Origin: DASPOF01 sp035626155 | Lineage (GTDB): Bacteria > Desulfobacterota > Binatia > Binatales > Binataceae | Direction of reading: 5' to 3' | Length of the DNA: 64,000 bases | Assembly (NCBI GenBank): GCA_035626155.1 | Contig: DASPOF010000157.1 | Span: 20,294 to 84,293 of the forward strand | In this document: positions 52,764 through 60,810 of the stretch, in pieces | Layout: every line of letters starts with the position of its first letter | Position numbering within the stretch: the first letter of the stretch is position 1 | Notes under the pieces: model-generated | Database searches by the model: none | What the model was told of the DNA's origin: nothing | Seen by the model: only the letters and a program-made list of their open reading frames with translations | Translations under genes and position numbers: made by a program

Positions 52764-52847
52764 TGCTGCGGCGGTGGTGATATCACCTTGGCCGAGGTCC
52801 TCGGCGAGCGCGGCGGCGCTTGCCAAATCGCGGGCCTGCGTTATCAT
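52764..52847 (-). pseudogene. nadC: 5' remnant of nicotinate-nucleotide pyrophosphorylase gene
   Basis: On the reverse strand from ATG 52847, 28 codons read MITQARDLASAAALAEDLGQ and then GDITTAAA. The ALAEDLGxGDITT stretch is the hallmark near the N-terminus of NadC, the NAD-synthesis enzyme that makes nicotinate mononucleotide. The similarity stops exactly at the insertion-sequence-like repeat, and no more of the 280-residue protein is present. It looks like a gene cut by an insertion and then deleted. A working copy must be elsewhere if the pathway is used. Confidence 0.6.
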
Positions 52848-52875
52848 CTCCGCGCCGCAGAAGGACTCGAAGGTC

Positions 52876-54597
52876 GTGGATGCACCGCGCGCCGCAGGAA
52901 TCGATGGCGAGTCTGAAACGAAGCGCGCGCCCGCCGATTCAGGCGCCGACGCGCTAGTGCCCGTGGCGCCTCCTGCGACCCGCGCGCTGCCGGGCCTTTC
53001 CGGATTCGAGGTGTCGATCCTATTCGTATTTCTCGTGTACGCGGCCCTCTTCATTTACCAGACGAGCTTTGTGATCGACGGGGTGCGCTACTTCTGCCTG
53101 TTCGATGACGAGATGATCTCGATGAGGTACGCGGCGAACCTCGCGCACTATCAAGGCCTGGTCTGGAATCCCGGAGGAGAGCGAGTGCTCGGCTTCACCA
53201 ATCTCCTCTGGGTGCTTTACATGTCGCTATTCCACCTGCTTCCCATCCCGGCGGCGAAGATGTCATTGCCGATTCAGGTGACCGGCGCGGCGTTCCTCCT
53301 GGCGACCATCGTGTGCGTGAAGAAAATCGCCGAAGAACTCTTTCCAGAGCGCCGGTACGTTGGCGCGCTGTCGATGATTCTCACCGGGTTTTATGGACCG
53401 CTCGTCAACTGGTCGCTGCAAGGAACGGAAGTGAGCTTCCTCGCGCTGATGGTTGCGATTTCCGTATTGCTCGCGTTGCGGTCGCTCCAATCTGACACCA
53501 TGCCGCTCAAGCTGTACCTGGTGCTTGGCGCTTCGACCCTGTGCCGGCTCGACATGGCGGTATTCGCCGGGGTCCTGCTCATGTCCCTAACGGTAATGCG
53601 GCCGGAGAATTGGAAGCGCCACTTGCTCATCGGCGGGTCGATTGTCTTCGCTTTCCTTGCCGCGCAAGGCATCTTCAATTTTGCCTATTACGGCGACCCG
53701 CTGCCCAATACCTACTATCTGAAGATGACTGGCTATCCGTTGCTTCCGAGGCTGAAGCGAGGGCTGGAGGTGACATGGGGCTTCATATTCCCACTGCTCC
53801 CTCTGATCGTAGCGGTCGTGGCGGTCACACCCGCTCGCGGCAGATTTGCGGGCACCGCAATCCTCGGCGCCGCGGTCCTCGGGCAGGTCGCCTACAGCGT
53901 TTGGGTCGGTGGCGACATCGACGAGCGGCGGGGCGGCGCAAACCGCTTCGTGGCGATCGCTATGCCGCTGTTTTTCGTCCTGCTCGCGTTTGCGCTCACT
54001 CAGTACGCTTCGCTGATCCGCAGGTTCTTCGCCGATCGCTTACAGCTCGTTTCGGCCCTCGAGAATCGCGCGCTCGCGCTGTTCGTGGGAGTTGCTCTAT
54101 TCCTGCCTAATGCTTCCAGCTTTCGGGTCAACTTCCTGCTGGTTAAGCCGACGGAGGCTGCGAGGCCCGAGCCAGGCTTCACGATCCGAATGGCGCTGTT
54201 CATTCGATCAGTTAGCGACCGGAATGCCCGCATTGCGGTTGTATCGGCAGGGATACTTCCATATTTCGCTGACCGTTACGCAATCGACCTGCTGGGCAAG
54301 TGCGACGCAAAAGTAGCCCATGAAGAAATGCATCGGGAGTTACAAGTTCCGCCCCAAAAGGAATTCTGGCCCGGTCATCTCAAGTGGGACTACGCCTACT
54401 CCATCGGCGAACTCAAGCCCGATCTCGTGGTCCAGACCTGGGGCGTCGCGCCCGATACTATTCCGGAGCTTCGGATGGATTACGCCCCGCTCATCGTCGG
54501 GGGAGAGTTTCTTTGGTTCGCGAGGCGAGAATCCACGCACCTCCGTGGGCTGTCCACCGCGGGCGATTGGCGCGGTTTGACATTTGGCAATCCTTAG
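52876..54597 (+). CDS. GT-C-type integral membrane glycosyltransferase-like protein
   Basis: This is a 573-residue polytopic protein with about ten to twelve hydrophobic segments. After the first helix comes a loop with FDDEMISMRYAANLAHYQG and WNPGGERVLGFTNLLW. This DD..I..RYA..L....GLV.N.GERV.G.TN pattern is typical of lipid-linked-sugar GT-C glycosyltransferases such as AftB-like proteins. A soluble domain of about 140 residues ends it (IAVVSAGILPYFADRYAIDLLG). The start is uncertain. GTG 52876 follows an AGAAGG-like site; an ATG at 52747 would read through the insertion-sequence-like repeat and antisense of the nadC remnant and is unlikely. Donor and acceptor are unknown. Confidence 0.78.
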   Translation: MDAPRAAGIDGESETKRAPADSGADALVPVAPPATRALPGLSGFEVSILFVFLVYAALFIYQTSFVIDGVRYFCLFDDEMISMRYAANLAHYQGLVWNPGGERVLGFTNLLWVLYMSLFHLLPIPAAKMSLPIQVTGAAFLLATIVCVKKIAEELFPERRYVGALSMILTGFYGPLVNWSLQGTEVSFLALMVAISVLLALRSLQSDTMPLKLYLVLGASTLCRLDMAVFAGVLLMSLTVMRPENWKRHLLIGGSIVFAFLAAQGIFNFAYYGDPLPNTYYLKMTGYPLLPRLKRGLEVTWGFIFPLLPLIVAVVAVTPARGRFAGTAILGAAVLGQVAYSVWVGGDIDERRGGANRFVAIAMPLFFVLLAFALTQYASLIRRFFADRLQLVSALENRALALFVGVALFLPNASSFRVNFLLVKPTEAARPEPGFTIRMALFIRSVSDRNARIAVVSAGILPYFADRYAIDLLGKCDAKVAHEEMHRELQVPPQKEFWPGHLKWDYAYSIGELKPDLVVQTWGVAPDTIPELRMDYAPLIVGGEFLWFARRESTHLRGLSTAGDWRGLTFGNP

Positions 54598-54636
54598 CCG
54601 GCTGGTGATAAATCACAGCGGGCTCGCGCCGGTTTT

Positions 54637-54707
54637 TTTCCTCTCTCCCGGCTACAGGGAGAGGCCTCAGAATCGGGCCCCTCCAGCCGGCGGCAAATGA
54701 AAGCCGG
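54637..54707 (-). repeat. Dispersed palindromic intergenic repeat, copy 3
   Basis: On the reverse strand this matches copy 1 closely, including GGCTTTCATTTGCCGCCGGC and CTCTCCCTGTAGCCGGGAGAG. It sits between the GT-C gene and nuoA, so it could also influence the end of the upstream transcript. A run of seven T (54632-54638) lies just to the left. Confidence 0.75.
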
Positions 54708-54796
54708 CCACTACCCTCGATTTGCGGCGGTTGGAAAAAACGCCCATCATCGGATATTGATAGGTGCAGCGAGCGCTCGGAAGGAGCGGTGATTCG

Positions 54797-55150
54797 ATGA
54801 CAACCTGGTTCCCGATCGCAGTGACCATCGTGGTCGCCGGCGTGATCGTCGGCGTGATGGTCACGATCAATTCGCTCATCGGCCCCGCGCGCCCATCGGC
54901 GATAAAAAGCGAGGCGTTCGAGTGCGGCAATCCGTCGAGCGGGAGCGCGTGGGTGCGCTTTTCGGTCCGGTTTTATCTGACTGCAATCCTGTTCCTGATC
55001 TTCGACGTGGAGATCGTGTTCCTCTATCCGTGGGCGGTGGAGATCAGAAAGCTCGGGATGTTCGGTTTCGTCGAGGCGCTGGTTTTCATCGGGATTCTGA
55101 CCGTCGGATTGATTTACGCATGGCAGCGGGGGGCGCTGGATTGGGATTGA
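54797..55150 (+). CDS. nuoA: NADH-quinone oxidoreductase subunit A
   Basis: This 117-residue membrane subunit of complex I has three transmembrane helices. The conserved KSEAFECGNPSSGSAWVRFSVRFYLTAILFLIFDVEIVFLYPWA stretch spans about residues 37-80 and carries the key cysteine and acidic residues. An AAGGAG ribosome site lies at 54781-54786. NuoA normally stands first in nuoA-nuoB-nuoC-nuoD; here nuoC follows after 52 bases with no nuoB. The product may belong to a second, split set of complex I genes. Confidence 0.95.
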   Translation: MTTWFPIAVTIVVAGVIVGVMVTINSLIGPARPSAIKSEAFECGNPSSGSAWVRFSVRFYLTAILFLIFDVEIVFLYPWAVEIRKLGMFGFVEALVFIGILTVGLIYAWQRGALDWD

Positions 55151-55202
55151 GGGGCGTGCGGGTTGGCGCTGCGCGCCCGGCGCGCGTTCGGTTGATTCAA
55201 CG

Positions 55203-55703
55203 ATGCTGATCGAGAAACTAAAGGAACGGTTCGGCGCGGATATTCTCGACGCCCAGTCCGCGCACGGCGATGAGACCATAGTCGTGCCGCGCGACCGCGC
55301 ACCCGACATTATGCGCGCGCTGCGCGACGAGCCGGACTTCGAGTTCAACATGCTCGCCGACGTTACTGCGGTCGATTGGCTCGAGCGCAAACCGCGCTTC
55401 GATGTGGTCTATCACCTCAATTCGCTGACCCATAACCATCGCCTGCGCGTCAAGGTGCAGGTCGATGGGCCCGAGCCGGTGGTGCTGAGCATGGTCCCGC
55501 TCTGGAACTCCGCCAACTGGCTCGAGCGCGAATGCTGGGACATGTTCGGCGTCCGCTTCGAGGGCCATCCCGACCTGCGCCGCATCCTGCTATACGACAG
55601 TTTCCAGGGCCATCCGCTGCGCAAGGACTATCCTTACCGCAAGCGCCAGCCCATCGTTGAAGAGACCGACCCGGTAGCCCGCCCGCTGCGCCCGTCGCGC
55701 TGA
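55203..55703 (+). CDS. nuoC: NADH-quinone oxidoreductase subunit C
   Basis: This 166-residue hydrophilic subunit of complex I (30-kDa type) has the conserved FNMLADVTAVDW near residue 50 and WDMFGVRFEGHPDLRRILL near residue 110, followed by the PLRKDYPY signature. It is not fused to NuoD. It is the last complex I gene here: the next gene is on the opposite strand and unrelated. NuoC needs NuoB, NuoD and others, which must be encoded elsewhere. Confidence 0.95.
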   Translation: MLIEKLKERFGADILDAQSAHGDETIVVPRDRAPDIMRALRDEPDFEFNMLADVTAVDWLERKPRFDVVYHLNSLTHNHRLRVKVQVDGPEPVVLSMVPLWNSANWLERECWDMFGVRFEGHPDLRRILLYDSFQGHPLRKDYPYRKRQPIVEETDPVARPLRPSR

Positions 55704-55772
55704 CGCCCGCGCCGGCTGGAGGACGCGCCCGCCCGGATAGGGCGTCCGCGACTGCTCGCCGTACGCCGCGCT

Positions 55773-57020
55773 CTACCCGAAACTCGGAACCAGTTGGGTC
55801 GCACCCGAATCGGGCGAGAATGCGGCGCTGGGGAATTCGCCGTGCGAAATCAGTTCCTGGAGAATGTCGGGGATTTCGAATGCCGCTCGATTTTCGAGCG
55901 CTCTCACGTGCGAGCGCAGGCGCAGAAGTTCATCCTGGTCGAGCATTTTTTCAACCGCGCTCGCGATTTCCCGAAACGAATGCAGCACCAGCCCGATCTG
56001 GTTCTCGACGATCCAATCGGTATTGAAACGCTCCTGCACCATCGTGCGGACGTTGCGCTCCACGATCACGGGAAGGCCCATCACGAGCGCCTCGCTGATG
56101 CTGCCGGGGCCGGGCTTGCCGATGAAATAGTCGGCCAGGTGCATGTAGAAGGGGATTTCGCGCGTGAAGCCGACGCAGTGAGACGGGAAGGGAAGCGGGA
56201 GCGCCTCGAGGCGCTTGCGCAATGCGTCATTGTGGCCGCATACGAAAATCAGTTGGGTCTTGAGACGGGCCGCGGCGATTCGCCTGGCGATGCCGATCAT
56301 GCGCCGCGAGCCGAAACTCCCGAACATCACAATTCCGGTCGGCAGGTCGGGATCGAGTCCGAGCCGACGCCGCTCGTCCGCGCGGATGACCTCCACCGGA
56401 CGATAAAACTCAGGCCGCACGATCATCCCCGAGGTGCGGAACACGCGCCTGCGCGGATGGCCCATCGAGATCGCCTGCTCGACCGCGGTCGCGGTTGCGC
56501 AAACGATGTACTGGTCCTGAGGTTCGATCCAGAAATGCGGGGGACAGTCGGCCAGATCGGTCAGAATCGTGACCATCGGAGTTTCGGGACGCCCCTGGCT
56601 CACGTCGGCCGCTCGAAGCCCCTCGAAAATCGCGCGGTTGAAGTTCGGCACCATCGAAACGACCAGGTCCGGCTCGGACTCCTCCCAGTATCGCGTCAGA
56701 TGCCGGACCAGCCGCAGATGAAGAATGCGAATCAGCATCTGGACCATCCGCAGCATCGGCCCGGTTCCGATCGTGATGCCGGACTTCAGCAGCAGATTGT
56801 ACAGATCCTCGACTCGAACTCCGCTGATCCACCGGATTAAATCGGCCGGGTCGAGCACATCGCGCAGATTGACCAGCCGCATCTGCCAGGGCCGATTTTG
56901 TTGCTCGGCCGCCGATTTGAGCGCGGTCGCCGACGCGCGATGGCCGCCGCCCGCATCGAAATAGATCACGTCCACTCGCAGGCTTCGTCGTTCTTCAGGC
57001 GCAAGATGCGAAACTCTCAA
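55773..57020 (-). CDS. MGDG-synthase/MurG-like glycosyltransferase (GT28 type)
   Basis: This 415-residue enzyme of the GT-B fold resembles MGDG synthase and diacylglycerol glucosyltransferases. The N-terminal part contains IYFDAGGGHRASATAL, the phosphate-loop-like signature, and VVSMVPNFNRAI. The C-terminal half has GIVMFGSFGSRRM, ICVGH-like FVCGHNDALRKRLE and GKPGPGSISEALVMGLPVIVE, the nucleotide-sugar-binding region. The TTG start at 57020 has AGGAGG seven bases upstream and overlaps the upstream stop (TTGA). It is translationally coupled to a phosphoesterase of LpxH type, so a glycolipid or envelope lipid product is a reasonable inference. Confidence 0.85.
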   Translation of the reverse strand: MRVSHLAPEERRSLRVDVIYFDAGGGHRASATALKSAAEQQNRPWQMRLVNLRDVLDPADLIRWISGVRVEDLYNLLLKSGITIGTGPMLRMVQMLIRILHLRLVRHLTRYWEESEPDLVVSMVPNFNRAIFEGLRAADVSQGRPETPMVTILTDLADCPPHFWIEPQDQYIVCATATAVEQAISMGHPRRRVFRTSGMIVRPEFYRPVEVIRADERRRLGLDPDLPTGIVMFGSFGSRRMIGIARRIAAARLKTQLIFVCGHNDALRKRLEALPLPFPSHCVGFTREIPFYMHLADYFIGKPGPGSISEALVMGLPVIVERNVRTMVQERFNTDWIVENQIGLVLHSFREIASAVEKMLDQDELLRLRSHVRALENRAAFEIPDILQELISHGEFPSAAFSPDSGATQLVPSFG

Positions 57021-57805
57021 GACATGACCTCCTGAAGCATCGGACGGACGGCGGGATTCGCGATGCGCGGCGCTCGCCACTGCAGCAGACAGATCGCGCC
57101 GTCTGGCTCCTCCACCGCCGCGGTATGACTCTGCACCCAGTCGCCGTCGTTCACATACCAGACGGGACCGATCAGGCGCTGATCCCGGCGATGGATATGC
57201 CCGCAGATTACGCCGTCAGTCTTATGCTTTCGGGCAGCCGCGAGCACCGCCCGATCGCGGAATTCAGTGAGAAAATCCAGCGCCCGGCGCGCGTGGAATC
57301 GGACGTAGTCAGAGATGGAGCGGCCGCCGTCCTCCGGCTCGTGCGCATACCATTCATGGATCCGCCGTGCGGCGGGCCCATAGCTGCGCGCTCCGATGAC
57401 GCCGAACAGACGATTGAGATTCAATGAGCCATCGAACTGGTGCCCGTGAATCACGAGCATCTTCGCGCCCGAGGCGGTGCGATGAATGAGAGAGCTGATT
57501 CGGGGTATGCGGCCGAAGAGTTCCTCGACCAGCGAAATATTCGGCTCGTCGTGGTTGCCAGGCAGGAATATGACGTTCGTCCCGCGCTTGCGCCACCCGG
57601 CGATCTCATCCACGACCGCCTGCTGCGCGGGGCTGAAGTGCCATGAGGGCGCGGACTTCGACCCATCGATGATATCGCCGACCAGGTAAAGGGTTTCCGC
57701 CAGATGGTTGCGCAAAAATTGAAGTAATGACTCGGCCTTGCACGCGCGCGCGCCCAGATGCACGTCGGATATCCAGATCGCCCGATAATATCTGGTTTCC
57801 TGCAT
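57017..57805 (-). CDS. LpxH-like metallophosphoesterase
   Basis: This 262-residue calcineurin-type phosphoesterase has the full set of metal-binding motifs. They are SDVHLGA near residue 14, VGDIIDG near 45, GNHDE near 83, HGHQFDG near 121 and ICGHIHRRD near 200. It resembles UDP-2,3-diacylglucosamine hydrolases (LpxH group) and wider relatives that act on lipid precursors. Whether it makes lipid A here or another lipid is not known. ATG 57805 has GGAGGG close upstream; the frame is open further upstream to 58090 without family likeness. It is coupled to the glycosyltransferase. Confidence 0.87.
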   Translation of the reverse strand: MQETRYYRAIWISDVHLGARACKAESLLQFLRNHLAETLYLVGDIIDGSKSAPSWHFSPAQQAVVDEIAGWRKRGTNVIFLPGNHDEPNISLVEELFGRIPRISSLIHRTASGAKMLVIHGHQFDGSLNLNRLFGVIGARSYGPAARRIHEWYAHEPEDGGRSISDYVRFHARRALDFLTEFRDRAVLAAARKHKTDGVICGHIHRRDQRLIGPVWYVNDGDWVQSHTAAVEEPDGAICLLQWRAPRIANPAVRPMLQEVMS

Positions 57806-58323
57806 ACTGAACCCTCCCGCTCCGCACCGCCTCCTACGCGACGGCCTCCGCCATCGTTCCCGCGAAATCCCGCCTCCTGTATGTTCTCGCAATGCTTCGC
57901 CCGACGCTCTGCCCGAAAGGCCCGCTTCCCTCCGAAATTGGTTCACCCGCGAATGAGCCAACGGCGGGAAGGCAGGTGTTGACAAGTAGTGTGTCGCACC
58001 TTCCGAAGACCTCCGGACCGTCATGCATTCGCCGGTTCTTCGCACATCTATCCACAGGGCGCTTTCTCCACTACGCAATTGTGTATGCAATCAGGGCATA
58101 TACATCAACAAATTGAGTGACCTGGGCGTGAAAAAGTAAGTTGCGAAGAATGACTTGTTTATTACCAAATGAATTCTCAATTATTACCGCAATGCTACAA
58201 GCATCGGGCCGCTGGGGGATATCTTTCGTGAGCGCCGTGCGACTTCCGCATGGGCGTGAGCAGATCGGACCGCCGTTTCCCTTCCTCTTGCGCCGTCGAG
58301 CCACAAGAGGCTACGCATTCGGC
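57806..58323. other. Divergent intergenic region with AT-rich core
   Basis: This 518-base gap lies between the phosphoesterase gene and the DUF1499 gene, which point away from each other. Its middle part (about 58070-58210) is far richer in A and T than the rest of the window. It has two TTATTACC words at 58159-58166 and 58181-58188, 22 bases apart start to start. Such a region could hold the promoters of both transcripts. No gene is supported in it. Confidence 0.5.
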
Positions 58324-59064
58324 ATGGGAACCTGGATGGCGAATCTTCCCTACGCGCCGGTCATCGTCGCGGGCGTGGCGGTCGCGATTTTGATCTTCTT
58401 CCCGCGCGTTCGCCGCATCGTGTCCCTCCTGGTCCGGATTGCGATTACTATCGTTGCGACCGGCATTGCGGCCTTCGGGTTAGCCCTGCTCGCGAACAAC
58501 GAGACAATCTATGAGAAGCCCGGAATCGAGGCGCGCACGGTCCGGTTTCTGAGCGTGAGTCGGGCGACGACCAGCGAGAAGGGTCTCGGCTCCGCATCCT
58601 GCCGCTGGGGCGACGAGCCGCCCGCGCCCGCGGCTCAGCCGTCGCCAAAGGCCGGCGAAGAGGAGGACATTTACCCGGAGCTGATGCAGCGCGGATACCC
58701 GGGCATCCCGCGCGGGAGGCTTTTCGATGTCGCGCAGCGGACGGCCGGCTCGCTCCCGGGGTGGAAAGTCGTCAGAGCCGACCCGCGCCGCGGCGTCATC
58801 GAGTGCACCTGCTCCTCGCGCATCCTCGGATGGCAGGATCAGATTCGAATCACGGTCACGCCGCGAAGCGAGATCGAGGTGTGCTCGCGCAACGATCCCG
58901 CGCCTTCAGGATGGGCGGCGTGGCTGAGCTTCTTTCCCGGGGACCTCGGCACCAACGTCGCGCACATCAAGCAGTTCTACGAGACCCTCGAACCTCAGAT
59001 GGACGAGGTCTATAAAGAAGAGCAGGAGAGGGAGAACGCGAAGAAGCCCGGCGGCGCCCCCTGA
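58324..59064 (+). CDS. DUF1499 domain membrane protein
   Basis: This 246-residue protein has two N-terminal transmembrane helices (APVIVAGVAVAILIFF and VRIAITIVATGIAAFGLALLA) and a C-terminal DUF1499 domain (about residues 120-225). Typical segments are RLFDVAQRTAGSLPGWKVV, CSSRILGWQDQIRITVTP and CSRNDPAPSG. The domain faces the periplasm by this layout. Function of DUF1499 is unknown. ATG 58324 gives a sensible start; the frame is open from 58141. It lies 3 bases before the first DUF507 gene, so they are cotranscribed. Confidence 0.82.
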   Translation: MGTWMANLPYAPVIVAGVAVAILIFFPRVRRIVSLLVRIAITIVATGIAAFGLALLANNETIYEKPGIEARTVRFLSVSRATTSEKGLGSASCRWGDEPPAPAAQPSPKAGEEEDIYPELMQRGYPGIPRGRLFDVAQRTAGSLPGWKVVRADPRRGVIECTCSSRILGWQDQIRITVTPRSEIEVCSRNDPAPSGWAAWLSFFPGDLGTNVAHIKQFYETLEPQMDEVYKEEQERENAKKPGGAP

Positions 59065-59067
59065 CGC

Positions 59068-59340
59068 ATGATTCGCGAAACTCAGATCGATTCGCTCGCA
59101 AGCTTCCTGGTGCGCGGCCTCATCGCGCGCGGCGCAATCGCGCCCAAGGCCGACCAGAAAGACCTTATCGCGTGCGTGGTCGAGCTGATGTCGGCGAATT
59201 TCGAGCAGGAGGCAGCGATCGATGATGAGGCCGCGAAGATGGCGGAGGATCTCGCGCGCAAGGATTCGCGCCTGGATGTGAACCGGTTGCACGCGATGAT
59301 CCGGCAGCGAATCGCGGAGAAAAAGGGCTTCACCCTCTGA
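59068..59340 (+). CDS. DUF507 family protein (first)
   Basis: This 90-residue, mostly helical, charged protein starts MIRETQIDSLASFLVRGLI and ends ...MIRQRIAEKKGFTL. It belongs to the DUF507 family with its neighbour, though the two are only distantly alike. The family is found mainly in delta-type and related bacteria, and its function is unknown. The tandem pair, separated by 23 bases, suggests that they may form a heteromer. Confidence 0.8.
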   Translation: MIRETQIDSLASFLVRGLIARGAIAPKADQKDLIACVVELMSANFEQEAAIDDEAAKMAEDLARKDSRLDVNRLHAMIRQRIAEKKGFTL

Positions 59341-59363
59341 GCGGAGAATCGCGCGGGCAAGCT

Positions 59364-59645
59364 TTGATGAAACTCAGCGAAGCCAGGATTCTCTTCCTCG
59401 CGCGCGAGGCGCTCAACCGGATGCGCGCCGAGGGACTCGTCGAGATCGCCAACTTTCCCATCGCGCTCCGCCAAGCTCGCGAACTCGTTGCCCAATGGGC
59501 GGAGAAGGGCGACGAGATCGACGCGGAGGTGCGGCGCAAGATCGCATCGATCAAGCGCGGCATCGTCGAGGGCAGCGACGAGTGGAACATCCTGTTCCGG
59601 CGCTACCGCGACGAGGAACTCAGAAAACGCGGGATCGGGCGCTGA
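59364..59645 (+). CDS. DUF507 family protein (second)
   Basis: This 93-residue protein contains the fuller DUF507 pattern: KLSEARILFLAREALNRM, DEIDAEVRRKIASIKRGIVE and GSDEWNILFRRYRDEELRKRG. All helices, no membrane segment. It ends 32 bases before the methyltransferase gene. Function is unknown; it likely works with the first DUF507 protein. Confidence 0.85.
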   Translation: MMKLSEARILFLAREALNRMRAEGLVEIANFPIALRQARELVAQWAEKGDEIDAEVRRKIASIKRGIVEGSDEWNILFRRYRDEELRKRGIGR

Positions 59646-59677
59646 CACCGGCACGAAACCGGCCGACTGAGGCAGCC

Positions 59678-60448
59678 GTGTTAGCCGGCGACATCGTCGT
59701 GCGCGAGCGCGGCCGCCGGCGGGGACTGTTCGCCGCTATGAGTCCGGGCGCGCTGCTCGATATTCCCGCCGGCGGCGGCGCGCAGACCGCGGCGCTGCTC
59801 AAGCTCGGCTACAAGGTTTTTTCGGTCGACTTGTTCCCGCCGCGCGACCGCGCGCCCGGCGCATCGTGGATCCTCGCCGACGCAAACCAGCCGATTCCGC
59901 TCGGCGGCTCGGTGTTCGATTACGTGCTGTCGCGCGAGGGTATCGAGCATCTGGAGAACCAGATGGGCTTCCTTCGCGAGTGCGCACGGGTGCTGAAACC
60001 GGGCGGCACGATCGTGCTCACCACGCCGAGCCTGATGCACCTCTCGGCGCGATTCAGCCTCTTTCTGACCGGGCAGCGCAACTTGAGGCGGGGGCTCGTT
60101 AATGAGATCCAGACCCTGCGCGTCGCGCACGGCTCGCGCATCTACCACGGCCACGCTTTCCCGCTCGACTACTTCCGCGCGCGTTACATGCTGAGGCTCG
60201 CGGGCTTCGCGAAAATCGAGGTGTTCACCGACCGCTTCAGTCCGACCGCGATCGCAGCCGCACCGCTGGTTCCCCTGCTGTACGCTGCGATGAAATTTTC
60301 GGCCGCTCAGGCGGCGCGCCGGTCGCGCAAGCGAGGTGAAACGCCGCCGCGCGATGATGTCACGCGCGAGATCATCGGCCACGTGCTTTCCCCGGCGCTG
60401 CTCTTCGGCAAGCGCATGATCATCGTCGCCGAGAAGGCGGCGGCATAA
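59678..60448 (+). CDS. Class I SAM-dependent methyltransferase
   Basis: This 256-residue enzyme has the SAM-binding motif LLDIPAGGGAQTAALL near residues 28-43, followed by FSVDLFPP (acidic residue of motif II) and FDYVLSREGIEHLEN. The VLKPGGTIVLTTPS motif follows. The C-terminal part carries aromatic and basic residues. It is of the Methyltransf_11 type and the target, small molecule or lipid, is unknown. GTG 59678 has a GAGG site six bases upstream; the open frame begins earlier but is not family-like there. Confidence 0.86.
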   Translation: MLAGDIVVRERGRRRGLFAAMSPGALLDIPAGGGAQTAALLKLGYKVFSVDLFPPRDRAPGASWILADANQPIPLGGSVFDYVLSREGIEHLENQMGFLRECARVLKPGGTIVLTTPSLMHLSARFSLFLTGQRNLRRGLVNEIQTLRVAHGSRIYHGHAFPLDYFRARYMLRLAGFAKIEVFTDRFSPTAIAAAPLVPLLYAAMKFSAAQAARRSRKRGETPPRDDVTREIIGHVLSPALLFGKRMIIVAEKAAA

Positions 60449-60483
60449 CGACGCTCGCGCTCGCGCCTGCTACGATCGCCGTC

Positions 60484-60810
60484 ATGGACGACAGCGAATT
60501 CATCCGGCGTTCCGATGAATGCCTCCAAAGGGTCGCACGCTGGCTCGAGGGCTTCGATCCCGACGAGGTGGATTACTCCTCCGCCGACGGATCGGTCACG
60601 ATCGAGTTTCCCGACGGCGCGAGGTTCATCCTAAGCCGCCAGTCCGCCACGCGGCAGGTATGGCTCGCCGCGGGCGCTCACGGATGGCACTTCGACTGGG
60701 ATGCGAAAACCGGCCGATGGGTAGACGACAAGGACGGTCGCGAGCTCTATGCCCGCCTCGCCAGCGCGATAGCCGAAAAACTCGGCCACGATGTCGAGCC
60801 GCCGGCCTGA
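60484..60810 (+). CDS. cyaY: Frataxin family iron donor protein
   Basis: This 108-residue protein resembles bacterial frataxin, which binds iron and influences iron-sulfur cluster assembly. The pattern DPDEVDYSSADGSVTIEF near residue 25, FILSRQSATRQVWLAAGAHGWHFD near 49 and an acidic first helix match the family. No isc or suf genes lie nearby. CyaY is typical of proteobacteria and supports that broad placement. Confidence 0.9.
   Translation: MDDSEFIRRSDECLQRVARWLEGFDPDEVDYSSADGSVTIEFPDGARFILSRQSATRQVWLAAGAHGWHFDWDAKTGRWVDDKDGRELYARLASAIAEKLGHDVEPPA

Larger units (their letters stand above)
52071..52875. other. Accessory intergenic region, about 800 bases
   Basis: This is the largest gap in the window. 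From left to right it holds a 12-base-arm palindrome (52166-52194), a copy of the dispersed palindromic repeat (52287-52349), the 28-base repeat (52438-52465), a tandem pair resembling an insertion sequence end (52714-52762) and a 28-codon nadC remnant on the reverse strand (52764-52847). I see no intact gene. The make-up points to past insertion and deletion. Confidence 0.6.

Noticed and set aside
54598..54640. T-run after the GT-C gene as a terminator
   Set aside because: The bases before GGTTTTTTTCC do not form a convincing stable stem.
58048..58060. Single DnaA-box-like TATCCACAG
   Set aside because: One imperfect site without a cluster, dnaA/dnaN genes or an unwinding element; not an origin.
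57892..58304. Small open frames in the 57806-58323 gap
   Set aside because: No ribosome sites, no protein-like composition, and they span the AT-rich presumed promoter region.
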